64,000 nt of DNA from Nitrospira sp. (lineage in GTDB: Bacteria > Nitrospirota > Nitrospiria > Nitrospirales > Nitrospiraceae). The DNA is taken from assembly GCA_036984305.1 (NCBI GenBank), contig BQWY01000001.1:2811501-2875500 (forward strand), written 5' to 3'. This document shows positions 27,772 through 36,434 of the stretch, piece by piece. A program made the position numbers and the translations under genes. Under the pieces are notes generated by a model. The model worked only from the letters and a program-made list of their open reading frames with translations. It ran no database searches and was not told the DNA's origin. Each line of letters begins with the position of its first letter. Positions within the stretch are counted from its first letter, which is position 1.

Positions 27772-28760
27772 TCATGATGAAGCGCCTCAGTGTGTGGCTC
27801 GCGCTCGCCGGCGTGGCGTTCGCCGCCTGGGTCCTCTTCGGCGCGAGTCGCACCACTCCCATGCCGACTCCGCTCGCCGAACCGCCGCGCTCCCCGTACT
27901 CGGAGTCCGTCGCGGCCTCCGGGATCATCGAAGCGGTCAATGAAAACGTCCGCATCGCTCCTCCGACCGCCGGTCTGGTGACTGCCGTGCACGTCGTCGT
28001 GGGACAACAGGTGAGCCTGGGAACCCCCCTGTTCCAGCTCGACGATCGTGAATTGCGTGGGCAACTCCTGACACGCGACGCTGCCATTCCTCCCCTCAGC
28101 GCTCAGGTCGAAGAGCAGCGCATGCGTATCGCGGATCTCGACACACAGCTGCGTCGGCTGCGCGCGGTTCACGATCGGCGCGCCGTGAGCGAGGACGACC
28201 TGAAGCGCGCCTGGTACGCACTCGAGGTCGCCAAACGCGCAAAACTTCGGCTCGAGGCGGAGCTCAAGCATGCCGTTGCCCAGCGGGATGAGGTGGGCCT
28301 GCTCCTCGATCGATTGACCGTCAAGGCTCCGCGCGACGGGACTATTTTGCAAGTGAACGTTCGCGCCGGGGAGTATGCCTCCCCCGGAGCAGCCGACCCC
28401 CTGATGCTGCTGGGCGACACCGAGCAACTCCAAATACGTGCCGATGTCGACGAAGTCAATGCGCCGCTCGTTGTCCCGCAGGCGCCAGCCGTGGCCTCGC
28501 TGAAATCCAGAGCCGAGGCGCAGATTCCATTGACCTTCATTCGGATCGAGCCCTACGTCGTGCCGAAGCGATCACTCACTGGAGAGAACACGGAGCGGGT
28601 CGATACGCGCGTGCTACAGATCATTTATCGGTTTGAACGACCATCCTTTCCGGTCTACGCAGGACAGCAGGTGGACGTGTTCATTCAACGCGCGGACGCC
28701 CAGGGCCAGCGCAACCCGGTCATGCCCTCGACGCCGCCATCTGCGGAGAAGAGGCCATGA
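27768..28760 (+). CDS. HlyD-family membrane fusion protein (DevB-like)
   Basis: About 330 residues. An N-terminal anchor helix (LSVWLALAGVAFAAWVLF) is followed by the lipoyl half-motif (ASGIIEAVNENVRIAPP), an alpha-hairpin at about 95-180 (SAQVEEQRMRIADLDTQLRR), the second lipoyl half (VKAPRDGTILQVNVRAGEY) and a beta-barrel. ATG 27768 overlaps the ATPase stop (ATGA); the longer reading from 27654 is inside the ATPase gene and is rejected. It links the inner permease to the TolC-type channel encoded next. Confidence 0.9.
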   Translation: MIMMKRLSVWLALAGVAFAAWVLFGASRTTPMPTPLAEPPRSPYSESVAASGIIEAVNENVRIAPPTAGLVTAVHVVVGQQVSLGTPLFQLDDRELRGQLLTRDAAIPPLSAQVEEQRMRIADLDTQLRRLRAVHDRRAVSEDDLKRAWYALEVAKRAKLRLEAELKHAVAQRDEVGLLLDRLTVKAPRDGTILQVNVRAGEYASPGAADPLMLLGDTEQLQIRADVDEVNAPLVVPQAPAVASLKSRAEAQIPLTFIRIEPYVVPKRSLTGENTERVDTRVLQIIYRFERPSFPVYAGQQVDVFIQRADAQGQRNPVMPSTPPSAEKRP

Positions 28761-30238
28761 ACGCCTTTCGATGCACCGTACTCGTGATGACCGGATTCCT
28801 GGTGGCAGGGTGCGTGCAAGGCCGTGACTACGTCCGCCCCGAGGTGGACATTCCAAAGAGCTGGGGTCGGACCGGCTCTCCCGCTGATTCCTTGTTGAGG
28901 GCAGATGAACAACCGGACGCTGGCTGGTGGACGTCCTTTCAGAACGACGAGCTGAGCGGTCTCATCGAGCGGGCACTCATACAGAATCACGACGTCAAAC
29001 GTGCCGTCGCCAGGGTTCTCGAAGGGCGCGCCGGGGTACTGACGGCGTCCGCCGGTCTCTTCCCGCAGGTCAATGTAGGCGTGAGCTACTCCAACATCGC
29101 GATTTCCAAGAACACCCTTGCGGGTTTAGGGCTGGGCACGAATCAACAGCCGACGATCCGGACGTTCGCGACTCCCGGTACAGCATTCAATCTATGGGAC
29201 AGCGCCGTCGACCTGAGCTGGGAGTTGGATTTTTGGGGTCGCATTCGCCGCGGGCGCGAAGCGGCGACCGCCGAAGCACAGGCCATCGAGCACGATGCCC
29301 GAGCTGTGGCCCTGTCCCTCATCGGAGACCTGGGCCAGGCCTACTTCCGAGTGCGTGAATTGGACGAGCAGATCGAGATCGCACAACGGACATTGGCCGT
29401 GCGGCGGGAATCACTCGAGATCATTACGAAGCGCGCCTCGGTGGGACTCGCCTCGGACCTGGACGTTAAACGCACCGAGGTGCTCGTCGCCGAAGCCGCC
29501 GGCCTTTTGCCAGACCTGGCGCGCTCACGGGCACAGGAAGTGCATCGGCTTGAGGTGCTCACCGGCACGTCGCCCGGCACGCTCGCGCTGCCGCCGCGAC
29601 CTCTGCGGTCAGTCGTCGTCCAGCCCGAGATCCCGGTCGGCCTTCCGTCCCATCTGCTCGAACGGCGACCCGATATTCTGCAGGCCGAGGCGGTGCTCGC
29701 CGCGGCTAACGCGCGCATCGGTCAAGCCCGGGCTTTTTTCTTCCCGTCATTTTCCATCACGGGAAAGGGGGGACTGCAGAGCGTCGAGTTCGCTAACTGG
29801 TTCACGGGAGACAGTTTCAATCACAGCATCGGGCCTTCGGTCACGCTCCCGATCTTTCAAGGAGGCAACAACCTGGCGCGCCTGGATTCGGCCGAGTCGC
29901 GGTATCAACAAATGTTGGAGCAATATCGGCAGACCATTCTCCTGGCGATGCGCGAAGTCGCCGATCTTTTGACATCGATCGGCTCGCGTGCAGAACAGCT
30001 CGGCCTGCAGCGCGAGCAGTTGGCCGCAGCCCGTGCCGCCGTCTCGCTGGCGGAGGTTCGTTATCGGAAGGGATTGGTGAATTATCTCGACGTGTTGGAT
30101 GCTCAGCGCACGGCCCTGGCAGCCGAAACGCAGGTCACGGCCACGGAGCGCGCCCGCCTTTCGGACATGATCGCTCTATTTAAGGCGCTGGGGGGAGGTT
30201 GGAATCCACCCGAAGATCCCGCCAGCTCAGCCGGGTAG
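28757..30238 (+). CDS. NodT-type outer membrane efflux lipoprotein (TolC-like)
   Basis: A 493-residue outer membrane channel subunit. The lipobox LVAGC places the lipidated cysteine at about residue 21, followed by YVRPEVDIPKSW, a standard NodT opening. Two TolC repeats follow, with the motifs SWELDFWGRIRRGREAA and ANARIGQARAFFFPSFSI. The C-terminus has YRKGLVNYLDVLDAQR. The start overlaps the previous stop (ATGA). It converges on the 2OG-oxygenase gene with only 6 bp between the two stops. Confidence 0.92.
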   Translation: MNAFRCTVLVMTGFLVAGCVQGRDYVRPEVDIPKSWGRTGSPADSLLRADEQPDAGWWTSFQNDELSGLIERALIQNHDVKRAVARVLEGRAGVLTASAGLFPQVNVGVSYSNIAISKNTLAGLGLGTNQQPTIRTFATPGTAFNLWDSAVDLSWELDFWGRIRRGREAATAEAQAIEHDARAVALSLIGDLGQAYFRVRELDEQIEIAQRTLAVRRESLEIITKRASVGLASDLDVKRTEVLVAEAAGLLPDLARSRAQEVHRLEVLTGTSPGTLALPPRPLRSVVVQPEIPVGLPSHLLERRPDILQAEAVLAAANARIGQARAFFFPSFSITGKGGLQSVEFANWFTGDSFNHSIGPSVTLPIFQGGNNLARLDSAESRYQQMLEQYRQTILLAMREVADLLTSIGSRAEQLGLQREQLAAARAAVSLAEVRYRKGLVNYLDVLDAQRTALAAETQVTATERARLSDMIALFKALGGGWNPPEDPASSAG

Positions 30239-30244
30239 ATGAGA

Positions 30245-30916
30245 CTAGCGTATCACGCCTTGGGCCTGACGATGCTCGGTCATGAACCAGCCGGCAATCG
30301 AAAGCCGTTTGTGCTGCCCCGCTGTCTCGTCCACGCGACACACGCGATGAAAACGTGGCACGGAAAACACCACCAATGAGCCGGGCAGGGGCGAGATACA
30401 GTGCGTCACGCGAAGGTCGCTTTCAGTGCCTTTTGACTTCGGCTGGCGGTAGACGATGAGCTCCCCACCCCAATCGGGATGCCACTCCTCATGTAGATAA
30501 AGCACGACGGCCAGCCGGCGGCGGGGCGCATTCGGTCCCCCGTAGGTTTGCGCTGTATCGTCATGCGTTAACAGACAGTCCCCTGACCCATAGGAGTAAT
30601 AGCTAAAACTCATGTGCAGACCGGTGATGTCGGGAAACGATTCCACGTATGTCTTGATGCAGGGCAGGGCGAGGCGGTCCATCAGAAATTCGACGTGAGG
30701 ACCCTGGATCTCCGCTTTGGACCAATTGCCACTGTGGGGAAAGTCCTGCTTGGTCTTAGGTAAGTCCTGCAACGCTGTCCACTGCGCGTGCGCCATCCCT
30801 TCGCGAAATCGCTGCCGATCTTCGAGACTGAGGAATTTTTCGACAACCAAGACCGGCGTGGTCTGGAACGAAAACTGATCGATCGTCTCGCGGGTTTGGA
30901 TTGGAAACACAACCAT
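30245..30916 (-). CDS. 2OG-Fe(II) oxygenase, prolyl-4-hydroxylase-like
   Basis: A 223-residue soluble dioxygenase. The iron site is HDD in LLTHDD and the distal His in VPRFHRV; the 2-oxoglutarate-binding Arg is in KRLSIAGWF. The strand RRLAVVLYLHEEWHPDWGGE is the usual core of this family. Members hydroxylate proteins or small molecules. ATG 30916 directly abuts GGAAGG; a GTG two codons later is better spaced. No clear partner is adjacent: the exporter operon lies on the other strand and the solute-binding gene is 231 bp upstream. Confidence 0.85.
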   Translation of the reverse strand: MVVFPIQTRETIDQFSFQTTPVLVVEKFLSLEDRQRFREGMAHAQWTALQDLPKTKQDFPHSGNWSKAEIQGPHVEFLMDRLALPCIKTYVESFPDITGLHMSFSYYSYGSGDCLLTHDDTAQTYGGPNAPRRRLAVVLYLHEEWHPDWGGELIVYRQPKSKGTESDLRVTHCISPLPGSLVVFSVPRFHRVCRVDETAGQHKRLSIAGWFMTEHRQAQGVIR

Positions 30917-31147
30917 CCTTCCATGGAACGGACCAGCCGCGCCTCTTGCGGCACGATACCATCGTCGAACCTTTTAGAAAAGCCGATGCCCTTTGCACAA
31001 ACCGAAGTCGAAGGGTTCGTTGGACGGTCCTCTGGTCTATAACACAGTCAAACGAGCGCTTACCAGACTCCGCACGGAAACTCGTGCTCGCGTGTTGGAT
31101 CGGAACGTCGGAAGCTCCGTGCACGAATTCGGAGGAACTGCCGTCAA

Positions 31148-32395
31148 TTAGAGCAGACAGACCTTGCTCTCGATTCCCCCCGCAACGGTATCGCCCGGCA
31201 CAGTCGACACGATCTGGTAATGGCCCAACCCGAGTTCCTTCCCGTACGCCTTTCCCACGAGGATATCCTGGACGTGCTGGTGATCCCAGGCACGGAAGTA
31301 GGAACGGCCTTCCTTGAGACCGTCGAACTCATGGCCCTCCAGCGCCTTGACCACGGCGGAGGTCTCGGTGCTTCCCGCACGCCTGATGGCTTCCAAGATC
31401 TGCGTCATCGCCGCGTACCCTAGATAGCATCGGGAGGTCGGAGTGTGATTGTATTTTGCGACCACGGCCTGGATGAATCGTCTCGTCCCGTCGGTATTGA
31501 TTTTCGGATCCCAGATCAGGCCCCAGATGCCAACGTTCAACGCATACCCCAGGGGACGACCGATCTGCTCCCCGGCAATCATTCCCGCGATGCCGATTTT
31601 ATCCTTTGCCAGTTCGGCCTTGCCATACGATTTGAGCGCATTCACCAGGTCCCATCCGTACAGATTCAGGATCACGACGTTGGCGTTGGCAGCCTTGGCT
31701 TTACCCAGCGCGTCGGTAAAGTCCATCGCACCGAACGCGGTCGTCACACTCCCCACGACGTCGCCGTCCAGAGCTTTGCACGTCTCGGTCATGGCGCGTT
31801 GCGCCGATCGCCCGTCCACTGTATCGGCGGTCACCATGAACCATCGCTTCCCATATTCTTTGATGATCGTAGGGGTCACCGCCTTGGCCAACATGCGCGC
31901 ATTGGGCATGAAGACGAACGTATGCGAATCGCATCGTTCGCGCGTGAGTTCCGGCAGATGCGCGCCAGTGACCATGAAGAGTTTATTTTCTTTCTTGGCC
32001 ACCTCGCTGACGGCCAGAGCGCAGTCCCCATTGAACGTGCCCATCAAGACATCGACGTGGTCCTCCTTAATGAATTTGAGCGCCATCTTCACCGCAAGGT
32101 CCGGATTAGAGGCGTCGTCCGCCTCGAGCAGCACAACCGGCCGGCCGAGCACACCACCGCGCTTGTTGAACAGATCCACGGCGACGTTTGCGCCGTGGAC
32201 GTCGTGAATCGATGATGTCTTGTAGGGGCCCGATAAGGGATCGATGATTCCAACTTTGATAGGACTTCCTACAGTGTCTCCGATCTCCGCGGCATCGCCG
32301 GTTCCGTGCCCAAGATCCGAGAAATTGCCCATCAAGAAGGCCCCTCCGCTGATTGCACCCAACTGGAACAGACGTCGCCTGGAGATCGCACTCAT
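31148..32395 (-). CDS. Tat-exported ABC solute-binding protein (urea/amide/branched-chain amino acid type)
   Basis: A 415-residue periplasmic binding protein of the Peripla_BP_6 class. A twin-arginine signal is visible (SRRRLFQLGAISGGAFLMG). The mature start is IKVGIIDPLSGPY, followed by VLLEADDASNPDLAVKMALK, as in UrtA/AmiC/LivK-like proteins. ATG 32395 has AAGGAG 8 nt upstream; a longer reading from 32437 is rejected. No permease or ATPase gene is adjacent, so it is an orphan here, either serving a transporter elsewhere or acting as a sensor. The likely ligand is urea or a short amide, by family only. Confidence 0.85.
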   Translation of the reverse strand: MSAISRRRLFQLGAISGGAFLMGNFSDLGHGTGDAAEIGDTVGSPIKVGIIDPLSGPYKTSSIHDVHGANVAVDLFNKRGGVLGRPVVLLEADDASNPDLAVKMALKFIKEDHVDVLMGTFNGDCALAVSEVAKKENKLFMVTGAHLPELTRERCDSHTFVFMPNARMLAKAVTPTIIKEYGKRWFMVTADTVDGRSAQRAMTETCKALDGDVVGSVTTAFGAMDFTDALGKAKAANANVVILNLYGWDLVNALKSYGKAELAKDKIGIAGMIAGEQIGRPLGYALNVGIWGLIWDPKINTDGTRRFIQAVVAKYNHTPTSRCYLGYAAMTQILEAIRRAGSTETSAVVKALEGHEFDGLKEGRSYFRAWDHQHVQDILVGKAYGKELGLGHYQIVSTVPGDTVAGGIESKVCLL

Positions 32396-33032
32396 GTAGG
32401 ACACTCCTTCGTGCGTGTGCGCCCATGTGATCTTCATCCGCGGCAGGCCAAGCCGGACGGTTCAGAGCATCGTCTCTTGCCCGTTCATCAGGTCGAGCCC
32501 GGGGGTCACTACGGTACTACAGAACCATCCCTAGAGCCAGAAGTTTGGGAAGCAGCGGCACGGACGCTTCGCAACAAGAACCGAGAACATCACGGACGAA
32601 TTTCGACAGGCAGCGTGTAGCCCATCATTCATCGAACTAGCGTACAGGGATGCCTCCCCATACTTACGGCGGCGACCTTTCTGGTGATCGGAACGATCTC
32701 CCCGTCAAAAGAATCGGCTTGCTGCCGCAACGGATATCCTTTCAGACCGTCTGCGGTTGTCACAGCCGCAGGGATCACAATCGCCGGGGTCTTGATGCTG
32801 ATTTATGCATGATTTCCGGCTTGTCCTGCGTACTACCGAACCCCGGCGCCAGCCAGTTTGCCATTACCCTGACGAACGGCCTGTGGCGATGCAGGCAGCG
32901 CTTCAGTTGCTCATTGTCACGTAAAGTTCAGAAGGTGTTCTCCCGTTCGGCCCCTCCGGCGCCGTTCGGTTAAGTTTTTCCCTCATCCATCCGACAAGAG
33001 AACCAACAGCACCGAGAAAGGAGCGTGTCGCC
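32396..33032. other. 640-bp gap between divergent genes
   Basis: I see no convincing gene. An open frame at 32650-32973 (+) lacks a ribosome site and has an irregular composition. A 10-bp stem with one G-T pair, CTGCGGTTGT/ACAGCCGCAG, lies at 32751-32771. It has no T-tract, so it could be an operator for either neighbour. Confidence 0.4.
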
Positions 33033-33437
33033 ATGGAATGGCAACGACGCAGCCGCACGAGGGTCCCGGTCTGCTATCCCGTCCAATTACACAGTGACGA
33101 CAACATGGCCGCGGGGATGCTCCTCAATCTGTCCCCTTCCGGCTGCCAGGTTCGGAGTTCGCTCGCGCTTGAGCCCGGGACCTATGTGGCCGTTCACATT
33201 AGCGTCCCACATCACCTGCAACCGGTCGCGGTCGAGCTATCTATCGTGCGCTGGCAGCGGAATGGACACTGTGGGCTGGAGTTTCTACGCTATGGCCAAG
33301 GCCAGCGCGACCGCCTGATTCACCTGACCGGTGGAACCAGCGGCAATCACAGGCCGCACGTTGCGGTCCACGAAGAAGATTACGCCTTCGCAACGGAGCC
33401 TGAAAATACCACACTGGCTACGGGCGTGGCGCAATAG
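33033..33437 (+). CDS. PilZ domain protein (c-di-GMP binding)
   Basis: A 134-residue protein that is mostly one PilZ domain. The c-di-GMP motif is split as RRSRTR at residues 5-10 and NLSPSGC at about 32-38. The beta-barrel ends near CGLEFLRYG. The final 45 residues (NHRPHVAVHEEDYAF onward) look disordered. AAGGAG lies 9 nt before the ATG. It is not in an operon. PilZ proteins of this size are usually single-domain adaptors for motility or surface functions. Confidence 0.85.
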   Translation: MEWQRRSRTRVPVCYPVQLHSDDNMAAGMLLNLSPSGCQVRSSLALEPGTYVAVHISVPHHLQPVAVELSIVRWQRNGHCGLEFLRYGQGQRDRLIHLTGGTSGNHRPHVAVHEEDYAFATEPENTTLATGVAQ

Positions 33438-33639
33438 CGCCTTTGGCCGAGACCGTCGGGCAATGTCGGTCGTGGCATGCTCGTACACGCCATGTCGAAT
33501 CTTTCGGGCGTAAGATTACCACTGCGTCGATCAGAAGGTCCGCTTTCGACATGAGTAGTATCGCCGGCTTATCCGGATGCCCTTCCTCAAATGCAAGTCA
33601 TCCACACCTTCATCAGATGCGAACGGCTGGATATCGCAC

Positions 33640-34431
33640 TCACTCCCCTACTCGAACCAGCAGTCCCTTTTCCTTGCAGATGTCAAATACCTTGTGGAAC
33701 AGCAGGATGGTCAAGATCAGGTAGAACACATTGAGGCCAATCGCCCAGGTCAGATGGGGAACGGATAGTACGCCGGTATTGAGAACCCCCCGCATCCCTT
33801 CGAAAATGTGTGCGGCCGGGTTGACCCAGGCGATGGTTTGGAGCCAACCAGGCAGCACGTCCAGCGGATAGAACACACAGGAGATCGGTTGGAATAAGAA
33901 CACCATGCTCCAAGCCAACACCTCGGCCTCATGTCCAAACCGCATAATGAGGGACGTCGTCATGACACCGATCGTCCATCCCGTCACCACAAGATTCACG
34001 ACGAACGGCACGAGCGAGACTCCGACGATAAAAATATTGTAGGAATAGAACAGATACGCGCAGACAACCATGACGGCGCTGACCGCCGCCACCTTGAAGA
34101 TACTCATCGCCATGGTAGAGGCGAGAAATTCGCTGGGCTTGAGCGGACTGGCGAAAAGGTTCAACAGATTCCGCGCCCAGATCTCCTCGAGAAACGTGAT
34201 CGTGATACCTTGCTGGGCGCGAAACAAGATATCCCACAAAATCAACGCACCGAGAAAGAAGGTCACGACACCGGGAATTTCGCCTTTGAATTTCATGAGG
34301 TACACGGAAATGAAACCCCAGATGACCAGGTCCAGCAGCGGCCAATAGAAGATCTCCATGATGCGGGGCGGACTTCGCTTGTACAGATACAGATGCCGGC
34401 TCAACAAGGCGAAGATACGGTGTAGCTTCAT
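33640..34431 (-). CDS. ABC-2 type transporter permease
   Basis: A 263-residue ABC-2 permease of the YadH/NodJ type. It begins with a short cytosolic helix (RIFALLSRHLYLYKRS), then six helices, with WARNLLNLFASPLKPSEFLAS between helices 2 and 3, typical of this family. The C-terminal helix is followed by a short tail. It lies 20 bp after its ATPase on the same strand. It may export a lipid, sugar or haem-type compound; substrate not deducible. It ends the long minus run that begins at tatC. Confidence 0.85.
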   Translation of the reverse strand: MKLHRIFALLSRHLYLYKRSPPRIMEIFYWPLLDLVIWGFISVYLMKFKGEIPGVVTFFLGALILWDILFRAQQGITITFLEEIWARNLLNLFASPLKPSEFLASTMAMSIFKVAAVSAVMVVCAYLFYSYNIFIVGVSLVPFVVNLVVTGWTIGVMTTSLIMRFGHEAEVLAWSMVFLFQPISCVFYPLDVLPGWLQTIAWVNPAAHIFEGMRGVLNTGVLSVPHLTWAIGLNVFYLILTILLFHKVFDICKEKGLLVRVGE

Positions 34432-34451
34432 CGATTGGAGATCCTGAACGT

Positions 34452-35183
34452 TTACGTCGCTTCCCTGGCCAGTTTCAAAAACACCTCTTCCAGATCGCCT
34501 TGGCCGAACTTTTCGACGATCGATCTGGCCGTACCTTCGGCAACGATCCTGCCACGTTGCAGGAAGATGATACGATCGGACATCTCTTCCATCTCGCGCA
34601 TATTGTGCGACGTATAGAGCATGCTCAGACCCGTCGATCGCTGAACGTGCCGAAGGACGGCCCGCACCTTGTGCGCAATGTCGGGATCCAGACTCGCCGT
34701 CGGTTCGTCCAACAGCAGAATCTTGGGTTCGGTGAGAATGGCCTTCGCCAGCGTCAAGCGCGTCATCTGTCCCGATGACAGCTTGCGGGTCAACTTGAGC
34801 CGGATGTCGCCCATTTCCAACAGTTTCATCACATCGTCGAGCCGCCGATCGACGTCCGACAAACCATAGAGACGCGCGATGACACGCAGATTCTCCTCCA
34901 CCGTCAGTGAGTACGGCATGGAGATATAGGTGGATGAAAAATTGACCTGCTGCAGGATCGCTTCCCGATGGGTCGCGAGATCCAATCCGAACATCGAAAT
35001 GGTCCCGGAGGTCGGCGTAATCAGTCCCAATAACATTTGAAACGTGGTGGTCTTTCCCGCCCCATTGGGACCGAGAAGACCCAAAATTTCTCCCGGCTGA
35101 ATGGAGAACGAGACGCCGTCGACGGCCGTGAAGTCACCAAATCGCTTGGTCAGATCGCGCACGTCAACGATGGGCAGAGCCAT
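34452..35183 (-). CDS. ABC transporter ATPase for the ABC-2 permease
   Basis: A 243-residue ATPase. Walker A is GPNGAGKTTT, the signature is LSSGQMTRLTLAKAI (an S-S-G-Q variant), Walker B is ILLLDEPTASLD and the H-loop is LYTSHN. ATG 35183 gives a standard N-terminus (ALPIVDVRDLTKRFGDF). An upstream ATG at 35213 overlaps the cytochrome stop by one base and would add ten residues. The pair resembles YadG/YadH exporters. Position directly after a multihaem cytochrome could hint at haem or cofactor handling, but this is weak. Confidence 0.88.
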   Translation of the reverse strand: MALPIVDVRDLTKRFGDFTAVDGVSFSIQPGEILGLLGPNGAGKTTTFQMLLGLITPTSGTISMFGLDLATHREAILQQVNFSSTYISMPYSLTVEENLRVIARLYGLSDVDRRLDDVMKLLEMGDIRLKLTRKLSSGQMTRLTLAKAILTEPKILLLDEPTASLDPDIAHKVRAVLRHVQRSTGLSMLYTSHNMREMEEMSDRIIFLQRGRIVAEGTARSIVEKFGQGDLEEVFLKLAREAT

Positions 35184-35212
35184 AGGGTTCCCGCCGATGC
35201 CGATCGAGTGCA

Positions 35213-35917
35213 TCAGAACAGCAAATCCCGCACCTTGTCGGGCAGATGGCACGTTTCGCATTTTCGACTAAGCACCTTCCCGGCATGCTCGGTCTTGCCG
35301 TCGTGACAGCGGAAGCAATCGGCCATGGCTTTACGATAGAGCACGCTGTCTTTCGGATGACTCGGCTCGTAGGGCTGGTTGTCCGCCTCGACGTGCCCAC
35401 GTGGCACCACGATGGGATAGCCTTTGACAGGGGTGCCATGCACCACCCGTGAGTGGCAGGTCGTACATCCCTCTCCCTGGCCGCGCTGGACAAAGGCCCC
35501 CATGTGTTTCCTGTGGCTCATGATGAGACCGACGTCCTTCACGGGAGCAGGAAGGTCCCGAGGTGCGACCTCAGAGACGCGCAGAATTTCACGGTGGCAG
35601 GCGATGCACGTCTCGCTGACGACCGTCGAATCGAGATTATGCGGTGCCGTTGGGGCTCCAAAGAGCGTGATGAGCACGTCCTTCGTCCCCGCATACGCTT
35701 TGTCGTGTAACCATCCCTGCACCGTATCACGCACGTGACAGTCGACGCAGGTCACGTCTTTGTGAGACGACACGAGCCAGGAGTCGTAGGAAGGAGCCAC
35801 GGTATGACAGGTGGCGCAAAAACGGGGAAGATTCGTGAAGTGGAGACCGACACCGCCCAGGGTTGCTGCTCCGGCCACCAAGACCAGAACAGCCCAGACG
35901 GAGCGTTTAGGTATCAT
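35213..35917 (-). CDS. hexahaem c-type cytochrome, NapC/NirT-like
   Basis: A 234-residue membrane-anchored cytochrome with an N-terminal helix at about 7-26 and six CxxCH haem sites: C34, C57, C104, C151, C201 and C220 are the first cysteines. The N-terminal part (FCATCHTVAPSYDSWLVSSH) is the NapC/NirT mark for quinol-dehydrogenating cytochromes, which usually have four haems. It starts inside the end of mobB (11-bp overlap), so it is coupled to the molybdenum-cofactor genes. It probably moves electrons between quinone and a periplasmic enzyme. Confidence 0.88.
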   Translation of the reverse strand: MIPKRSVWAVLVLVAGAATLGGVGLHFTNLPRFCATCHTVAPSYDSWLVSSHKDVTCVDCHVRDTVQGWLHDKAYAGTKDVLITLFGAPTAPHNLDSTVVSETCIACHREILRVSEVAPRDLPAPVKDVGLIMSHRKHMGAFVQRGQGEGCTTCHSRVVHGTPVKGYPIVVPRGHVEADNQPYEPSHPKDSVLYRKAMADCFRCHDGKTEHAGKVLSRKCETCHLPDKVRDLLF

Positions 35918-36416
35918 GCCGTTGACGTCGCGGGAACTGTTGGACGATCATGTTAGCTACGGCCTCTATGTCGTCCGGGTCGAGCACTGGTACCGGTACC
36001 GTCACAGGTCTGTTGGATACCACGGCCAGCAGTCCTTCCGGGGAAACGGCGATTTCACCGACCTGATCGCGCACCACGACGATTTTCGGATACCCTTCGT
36101 TTTTCCACCCTTCCGCAATGATGAGATCGATGTCGCTGTCCAAATAGCGATCCCGCACTTCCTCCAACTTTGTCTGTTCGGCCACATCTGCAAACATCGC
36201 AAGACTGCCGTTGGACACGACCACCACGGTACTGGCACCGGCTTTCTTGTGCCGCCAGCTGTCTTTCCCTTCGGTGTCCAGGTCGAACCCATGTCCAGTA
36301 TGTTTGACCGTGGCGATTTTGTAACCTGCCTGCACCAGCTCAGGGATCACTCGCTCAATGAGGGTCGTCTTGCCGCTGTTCGATCGCCCGACAAAACAGA
36401 TCACGGGGATAGCCAT
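35907..36416 (-). CDS. mobB: molybdopterin-guanine dinucleotide biosynthesis protein MobB
   Basis: A 169-residue P-loop protein. Walker A is GRSNSGKTT at residues 10-18, then VKHTGHGFDLDTEGKDSWRH, a typical MobB block. DLIIAEGWKN is the Walker B-like strand. MobB assists guanylylation of molybdopterin for DMSO-reductase-family enzymes, the class that includes nitrite oxidoreductase and nitrate reductase. GGAGG precedes the ATG. It lies 18 bp after moeA. MobA is not in the window. Confidence 0.92.
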   Translation of the reverse strand: MAIPVICFVGRSNSGKTTLIERVIPELVQAGYKIATVKHTGHGFDLDTEGKDSWRHKKAGASTVVVVSNGSLAMFADVAEQTKLEEVRDRYLDSDIDLIIAEGWKNEGYPKIVVVRDQVGEIAVSPEGLLAVVSNRPVTVPVPVLDPDDIEAVANMIVQQFPRRQRHDT

Positions 36417-36434
36417 CGCCTTGCTCCTCCAGGA

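Noticed and set aside
32650-32973. 107-codon plus frame in the gap before PilZ
   Set aside because: No ribosome site, no recognisable fold and irregular composition.
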